Assembly (NCBI RefSeq): GCF_001647545.1
Contig: NZ_LSZH01000013.1
Span: 124,001-188,000 of the forward strand
DNA length: 64,000 nucleotides
DNA from: Acinetobacter sp. SFB
Lineage (GTDB): Bacteria; Pseudomonadota; Gammaproteobacteria; Pseudomonadales; Moraxellaceae
Direction of reading: 5' to 3'
Part shown: positions 59,327-64,000 of the stretch, piece after piece
Layout: each line of letters opens with the position of its first letter
How positions within the stretch are numbered: position 1 is the stretch's first letter
Notes under the pieces: generated by a model
What the model was told of the DNA's origin: nothing
Seen by the model: only the letters and a program-made list of their open reading frames with translations
The model's database searches: none
Made by a program: the position numbers and the translations under genes

Positions 59327-60559
59327 ATGTTCGTTCGCACATTGCTCGCTATGAGTTTAAGTTGCATTTTTGCGGGTACAACGTTTGCTGCATCTACTGC
59401 TGAACAGCCTTTAAATCCCAAAAAGATTGCTGATACTGCGGTTCAGGATCCGATTGACCCTCTTGCAACCGAGGCGGCATCAAGCGCTCAAAGCACTGAA
59501 ACCCATATTACACAACAAGAACAGCAAGACTTGAATAAGGCTTCGAAAACCTTAGAAGATCTTAAACAAACTGAAGATGAAACTGCTGCAATCGGTACTG
59601 CACCAACAACAAAAACACCCAGCACGACAACTAATACCAGTGCTGCAGCTAAAGCATCATGGACACTGGATGGTCTGAATCAAGCTGAATGGTATGAAAA
59701 TATTGGTAAGGGCCAGTTCCCGGTTTATGCACGCGCTCATGTCATGTTAAATAATGCCCATGCTTCACCAGGCGCGATTGATGGTTCAAGTGGTAAAAAT
59801 ACCCTCAAAGCAATTGCATCTTTTCAGCAAATCAGCGGTCTTAAACCTACAGGAACTTTGACCAAGGAAACATGGGATGCTTTAGTTGCTAAACAAGGTT
59901 CTAAACCTGCCTTTATTGAATACACCCTTAGCGATGCTGACTTGAAAGGCCCTTATGCCGCATCTATTCCACACGATTATGCATTACAGGCAAAAATGAA
60001 AGGCTTGTATTACACCCGTGTAACTGAAATGTTAGGTGAAAAGTTCCATATGGATGAAGACTTTTTGAAAAAGTTAAATCCTAAAGCAACCTTCAAAAAA
60101 GCCGGTGAGAAAATCATTGTTGCCAATATCCGCAACGAAGTGCCTGAAGATATTCATCTGATCGTTGCGCATAAAGGTGCAAAACAACTGTACTTATTTA
60201 ACAGTCGTAACCAGATGATTGGTTCATTCCCTGCCACTATTGGTAGTTCAGATACTCCTTCTCCGACAGGTACTTATAAAGTGACTGGCGTAGCACCAAA
60301 TCCTTGGTATAGCTACTCACCAAGTAACTTTGTGCAAGGTAAGAATACTAAACCGCTTTCTCTACCACCGGGTCCAAATGGTCCTGTTGGAAATATCTGG
60401 ATTGGTTTAAGTAAAAAATCATTTGGTATTCACGGTACACCCAACCCGTCTGCAATTTCTAAAACTGCATCGCATGGTTGTATCCGTTTAACCAACTGGG
60501 ATGCCAATGACTTAGGTAAAAAAGTGAAATCTGGCGTAACTGTTAAATTCCTAGAATAA
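59327..60559 (+). CDS. YkuD-type L,D-transpeptidase with peptidoglycan-binding domain
   Basis: 410 residues from ATG 59327 (AAGG ten bases upstream; the TTG at 59318 is less likely). Signal peptide MFVRTLLAMSLSCIFAGTTF, then a long Ala/Thr-rich linker, a peptidoglycan-binding domain (SPGAIDGSSGKNTLKAIASF), a LysM-like segment and the YkuD catalytic domain with GIHGTPNPSAISKTASHGCI supplying His and the catalytic Cys. It makes 3-3 crosslinks or attaches proteins to peptidoglycan, bypassing beta-lactam-sensitive enzymes. Terminator downstream. Confidence 0.92.
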   Translation: MFVRTLLAMSLSCIFAGTTFAASTAEQPLNPKKIADTAVQDPIDPLATEAASSAQSTETHITQQEQQDLNKASKTLEDLKQTEDETAAIGTAPTTKTPSTTTNTSAAAKASWTLDGLNQAEWYENIGKGQFPVYARAHVMLNNAHASPGAIDGSSGKNTLKAIASFQQISGLKPTGTLTKETWDALVAKQGSKPAFIEYTLSDADLKGPYAASIPHDYALQAKMKGLYYTRVTEMLGEKFHMDEDFLKKLNPKATFKKAGEKIIVANIRNEVPEDIHLIVAHKGAKQLYLFNSRNQMIGSFPATIGSSDTPSPTGTYKVTGVAPNPWYSYSPSNFVQGKNTKPLSLPPGPNGPVGNIWIGLSKKSFGIHGTPNPSAISKTASHGCIRLTNWDANDLGKKVKSGVTVKFLE

Positions 60560-60576
60560 TCAAAATATTGATCATT

Positions 60577-60608
60577 CCAAAGCCTGCATTTATGTGGGCT
60601 TTTTTTTA
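60577..60608 (+). terminator. Terminator of the L,D-transpeptidase gene
   Basis: AAAGCCTGCA, TTTA loop, TGTGGGCTTT (one G-T pair) with eight Ts following. Confidence 0.8.
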
Positions 60609-60791
60609 CAAAAAATAAAATGCTATTTATCTTAGAATTACCCATAATGTGATCTATTCTACATATTATAAATATTAACAAGAAAAAATAACCGTTGCAT
60701 ATATAGAATGATCTGTTGCTTTTATACTATTTTTATCACTTTTATAGCACGGTATTATCATTCTAATTTCAAATAATAAGGAGCATCAAAG

Positions 60792-61490
60792 ATGAATGCT
60801 TTTTTACATCATGCTGAAAATCGAGGTCATGTTCAGGCGGGTTGGTTAGACACCAAGCATAGTTTTTCTTTTGGTAGCTGGTATAACCCCAAATACATGG
60901 GGGTCAGTGTGCTTCGCGTGATTAATGATGACACCATTGCTGCTCATAATGGTTTTGGCACCCATCCCCATGAAAATATGGAAATCTTAACCTGTGTATT
61001 GGATGGTACAATTTCGCATAAAGACAGTATGGGGAATGAACGTCATATTACTGCGGGTGAATGGCAACTCATGAGCGCAGGGACAGGAGTTCAACATAGC
61101 GAAATGAACAATGGCGACACTCCTGTGCATATGTTGCAAATCTGGATTCACCCGGATGTACAAGATGCAGAACCCAATTATCAGCAAATTCAGTGTAATC
61201 CGCATGAGCAACCAAATCAGTGGCACTTAATTGCTGGACCACACGATAATGCGGCCATGCATATTCGTCAACAAGCTGAAGTTAAAACGGCGGTGATTCA
61301 ACAAGGTCAACGTTTGCCTGTTGAAGCCACTCAGCATATCAATTATGTGCATGTCATTTCAGGTAGTGTACAAATTGCTGAACATAAAGTTGAAGCTGGT
61401 AGTGCAATTGCATTTTTAGAAGCCAGTCAAATTGAAGCTTTGAAGGATGCTCAAGTGATCTGGTTTGATTTGCCTGAAGTGCAAGATTAA
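60792..61490 (+). CDS. Pirin family protein
   Basis: 232 residues, bicupin. The metal-binding first cupin is in NGFGTHPHENMEILTCVLDG, the second His in GTGVQHSEMNNGDTPVHMLQ; length and order match E. coli YhhW, reported to have quercetin 2,3-dioxygenase activity. The physiological substrate is not known. TAAGGAGCATCAAAG is a strong ribosome site. Confidence 0.9.
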   Translation: MNAFLHHAENRGHVQAGWLDTKHSFSFGSWYNPKYMGVSVLRVINDDTIAAHNGFGTHPHENMEILTCVLDGTISHKDSMGNERHITAGEWQLMSAGTGVQHSEMNNGDTPVHMLQIWIHPDVQDAEPNYQQIQCNPHEQPNQWHLIAGPHDNAAMHIRQQAEVKTAVIQQGQRLPVEATQHINYVHVISGSVQIAEHKVEAGSAIAFLEASQIEALKDAQVIWFDLPEVQD

Positions 61491-61512
61491 AGCTATTTTT
61501 ATAAATTCCGAT

Positions 61513-61544
61513 CCGAGATGATGATAATCAAGTAGTCATCTCGG
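61513..61544 (+). other. Hairpin downstream of the pirin gene
   Basis: CCGAGATGA and TCATCTCGG form a perfect nine-bp stem around a 14-base loop. There is no T tract, so it may protect the 3' end or be a weak terminator. Confidence 0.45.
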
Positions 61545-61823
61545 CATGAGCAAACATAATAATAAAATTAAAAAATCACCTTTATAAGGATCCTTATATT
61601 TTCTCGCTTCTCTCTCCATATGTTAAATATAAATTAAACCAATTTCCCTCATATTTTTACTTAAAAAACCGCCTATTAAGCGAATATTAATCTAATCTAT
61701 TTTTAAATAGCTCGATACAGCCTGAATTTAATGTATGTCTAATTCAAGTCATAGGACTCTAAATGATTGAATAACCTCTATAGTACTGAAATAGTTTTTA
61801 AATAATTAGAAGAGAAAATTCAT
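61545..61823. other. Intergenic region upstream of the methyltransferase gene
   Basis: AT-rich, no gene recognised. It should contain the promoter of the following gene. Confidence 0.5.
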
Positions 61824-62792
61824 ATGAACCAAATTTTGAATAATGTAGAAACCGCTCAACATCAGGCCTTGCTTTTTTTATTGAATTATTTAAAACAAAA
61901 AGACTATCACTTTACGGCGATAACGCCTCTTTCACATCAGCGTATTCTTGACCGAAACAAGAACATAAAAGATATAACTCTTCGCGATATATTTGGCTGG
62001 AATTTAGCCTTTGCAGAAACTGACCTGGAATCTAGCCTTTTTACAATTTTAAAAGAAAATCAGCTTATTCATTTTCAAGAGGGTTATTGGTTCAGTAACG
62101 TCCGAGTAGCCTCACTAGAAGATCAATTGTTTATTCATTCCAGTTTTCCAACAGTTCAACAAAATGCAGTTTTTTTTGGACCAGATACTTATCGCTTTGT
62201 TTATCATTTAAAACAGTATTTGTCCGATAAACCTCAACCATTCAAACGAGGCCTGGAATTATGCTGCGGTACTTCTGCTGCTGCCATTAGTATGGCAAAA
62301 CATTATCCAGACTTTAATGAAATAATGGTGGCAGATCTTAATCCGAAAGCATTGTCATATAGCAAAATTAATGCAAGTTTTGCAGATTTAAATAATATCA
62401 CCCCAGTCTACAGCAATTTATTTTCAAATATTGAAGGACGGTTTGACCTTATTTTTGCCAATCCGCCTTATTTAATCGATGCAGATCAACGCCAATATCG
62501 TCATGGTGGGAATATGCTAGATGGCAATGAATTATCATTCAATATTGTAAAACAAGGTATGCAACGTCTTAATCCTCTCGGCTGTTTATTTTTATATACC
62601 GGTGTGGCAATAAGACCAAATGGCAATCCATTTTTAGAAGAATTAAAAAAACTGCTTACTCCTTATTCAAATATAAAATGGTCTTATGAAGAAATTGATC
62701 CCGATGTTTTTGGAGAAGAATTAGAGCAACCGGCTTATCAGCATATTGAACGGATTGCTTTGGTTTTGGTCATGCTTGAAATGAAAAGCTGA
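61824..62792 (+). CDS. Class I SAM-dependent methyltransferase (PrmC/HemK-like)
   Basis: 322 residues. The C-terminal 180 carry a Rossmann methyltransferase: GLELCCGTSAAAISMAKHYP (motif I), MVADLNPKALSYSKINASFA, and LIFANPPYLIDADQRQYRHG, where NPPY is the catalytic loop of N-methyltransferases acting on glutamine or adenine. The N-terminal part (RDIFGWNLAFAETDLESSLF) resembles the substrate-recognition domain of such enzymes. It is too diverged to call PrmC itself. AGAAGAGAAAATTCAT supplies the ribosome site. Confidence 0.85.
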   Translation: MNQILNNVETAQHQALLFLLNYLKQKDYHFTAITPLSHQRILDRNKNIKDITLRDIFGWNLAFAETDLESSLFTILKENQLIHFQEGYWFSNVRVASLEDQLFIHSSFPTVQQNAVFFGPDTYRFVYHLKQYLSDKPQPFKRGLELCCGTSAAAISMAKHYPDFNEIMVADLNPKALSYSKINASFADLNNITPVYSNLFSNIEGRFDLIFANPPYLIDADQRQYRHGGNMLDGNELSFNIVKQGMQRLNPLGCLFLYTGVAIRPNGNPFLEELKKLLTPYSNIKWSYEEIDPDVFGEELEQPAYQHIERIALVLVMLEMKS

Positions 62793-63153
62793 ATACAGCT
62801 TCTGTAAAATTCTGAATACCATTTTTAATTGAGTTCTATTTTATCTAAACAGAATCAACCTAACATAAATCACATTAAATCTGGAATTATCTAAAATAAG
62901 GTATTTAAAAATATAAACTTAAATTGATATTTTTTTGCTTTTATAATCTGCGACTAAATAATTACGACAATTTCAAAAATAAAGTCGTCATATTTTTAGT
63001 CGGCTTTTGGCTAGAATATATTTGCTGGTATTTTAGATAAGCATATAGATGTTGTAGAGCATGCATCGGAGCTCATTAACTGCTCACCCTCACTGAGCGC
63101 GAAATTATTTTTTTAATATCTGGCTCTGCATCACAAACGATGCATTTCTATAG
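62793..63153. other. Intergenic region before the IS remnant
   Basis: About 360 bp AT-rich with no recognisable gene. The left end of the IS630-type element should lie near 63130-63155, but I could not fix an inverted repeat because the right end is not in the window. Confidence 0.45.
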
Positions 63154-63993
63154 CTAAATACTAAATAAATCACTACAGTAGTCTTTAAACAATTCATCAA
63201 TATCTTTAACTCTAAACTTATTTCGGAGAGCTTTAACTCGCGACCACATTTTTTCTATTGGATTTAAGTCAGGACTATATTTAGGAAGCCACACAATGTA
63301 ATGCCCTGCGCAGCGTACCAATTCCTGAAGCCTTTTTCCTTTGTGAAAGGTGGCATTATCCATAATCAAAACACTGGTTTCTTTCAATTTCGGTAATAAA
63401 TCCTGTTCAATCTAGCATTCAAATACCTCTGTGTTGACTGAACAATTAAATATTCCAACTGTCAGCAATCTGTTTTCGATCAATGTACCCATCGCATTGC
63501 TACAATTTTTCAACTGCCAGTTAAATTCACCTTTAGCTCGTGCTCCTTTAGGGCTATAACTATGCGATCGCGTACTTTCACTTTGAAAACCACTTTCATC
63601 TATATAAACCAGAGGTAATTGTTGTTCTAAACACTCAATTAAATTTTGAAATTGCCGGCGTTGATTTTGATCTGCCTTAGGATGATTTAACGTCTTTTTT
63701 TACGCGATATTCCTACGGCATGCAGTGCATTAAATATCGCATGGGTACTGACACCAAAACGTTCAGCCCGTTCACTAATATAATCATCGGGATATTGTTC
63801 AACATCTTTCAAGATTTACGCTTTGCTGATTTTAACTGGACGGCCAGGAATAAGTTTACTTACAGTAGACTTTTTCCAGTTCTGAATTGTCTGTATACAG
63901 ACGTTAAAATGGTGTGCTGCTTTTCGCACAGACATTTTAGCTCTAGCCATAATTTCAATGACTTTGTCTTTAAAATCTTTTGAATATCCCATG
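63154..63993 (-). pseudogene. IS630-family transposase, multiply disrupted
   Basis: From ATG 63993 the minus strand reads MGYSKDFKDKVIEIMARAKM with an N-terminal helix-turn-helix (VRKAAHHFNVCIQTIQNW), then a TAA after about 58 codons. The frame goes on to a GISRKKRR segment where a frameshift occurs near 63700, then LVYIDESGFQSESTRSHSYS with the first DDE aspartate. A TAG near 63413 follows, and then LIMDNATFHKGKRLQELV and SPDLNPIEKMWSRVK, carrying the second Asp and the Glu. All three catalytic residues remain, but at least two stops and one frameshift disable it. Right terminal repeat is outside the window. Confidence 0.85.
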
Positions 63994-64000
63994 CTTCTAT

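Noticed and set aside
1..64000. CRISPR array or toxin-antitoxin pair
   Set aside because: No regularly spaced repeats were seen, and none of the small gene pairs shows a toxin or antitoxin motif I could defend.

Overview
The window is chromosomal DNA from a gammaproteobacterium, almost certainly a non-model Acinetobacter species. The AT-rich composition, the sequence character of DacC, SlyD, SodB, TrpD, AspC-type aminotransferase and Ndh, the four identical-type tRNA-Asn genes and the gene neighbourhoods (rpsB-tsf/map, trpGDC-smr-folE, ubiC-ubiA) all fit that genus. This assignment rests on recognising the proteins, not on a database search.

Layout. 1-8 kb: cell-wall and core metabolism genes (M61 peptidase, cut by the window edge; dacC; ndh; slyD; rnk; glyA), interrupted at 4.8-5.73 kb by a decayed segment in which a truncated TauD-type dioxygenase is fused to a broken Crp/Fnr-type regulator, with a perfect 26-bp palindrome just upstream. 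7.9-13.4 kb: a secreted lipoprotein hydrolase, an exonuclease, three small unknown proteins, a strong candidate small RNA on the minus strand (about 12550-12687, with sigma70 promoter, closed structure and terminator) and a hexapeptide-repeat acetyltransferase. 13.45-22.27 kb: a defective prophage inserted at the 3' end of tRNA-Arg(CCG), bounded by a 14-bp direct repeat of the tRNA end. It keeps a truncated tape-measure gene, a lipoprotein with its own terminator, a tail-chaperone fragment fused head-on to a DUF2303 fragment, a tightly overlapping run of ten small early genes, and a three-copy set of leader/terminator/micro-ORF modules. No integrase is present inside these limits.

22.5-47.9 kb: an ABC-2 exporter translationally coupled to queF, two peptidoglycan-acting secreted proteins (mltB, rlpA), an amidohydrolase lipoprotein, small membrane or periplasmic unknowns, the rpsB-tsf operon divergent from map, an aspartate/aromatic aminotransferase, a thioesterase, a DegS-like protease, a Nif3-like protein, sodB, four tRNA-Asn genes in 4.2 kb, ubiC-ubiA and glnA. 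glnA carries a convincing sigma54 promoter (47879-47893), linking it to nitrogen control.

47.9-64 kb: trpG-trpD-trpC-smr in close order, then folE, a cupin, a globin-coupled diguanylate cyclase resembling DosC, a large DUF4105 envelope protein, DUF3015 and DUF817 proteins, hemE, a YkuD L,D-transpeptidase, a pirin, a PrmC-like methyltransferase and, at the right edge, a multiply broken IS630-family transposase.

Themes: envelope remodelling (DacC, MltB, RlpA, L,D-transpeptidase, DegS, DUF4105) is unusually dense, and several loci show recent decay (TauD/Crp, GFA-family, the orphan next to ubiC, I78 inhibitor, IS630). The least explained items are the prophage leader/terminator/micro-ORF array and the intergenic small RNA.
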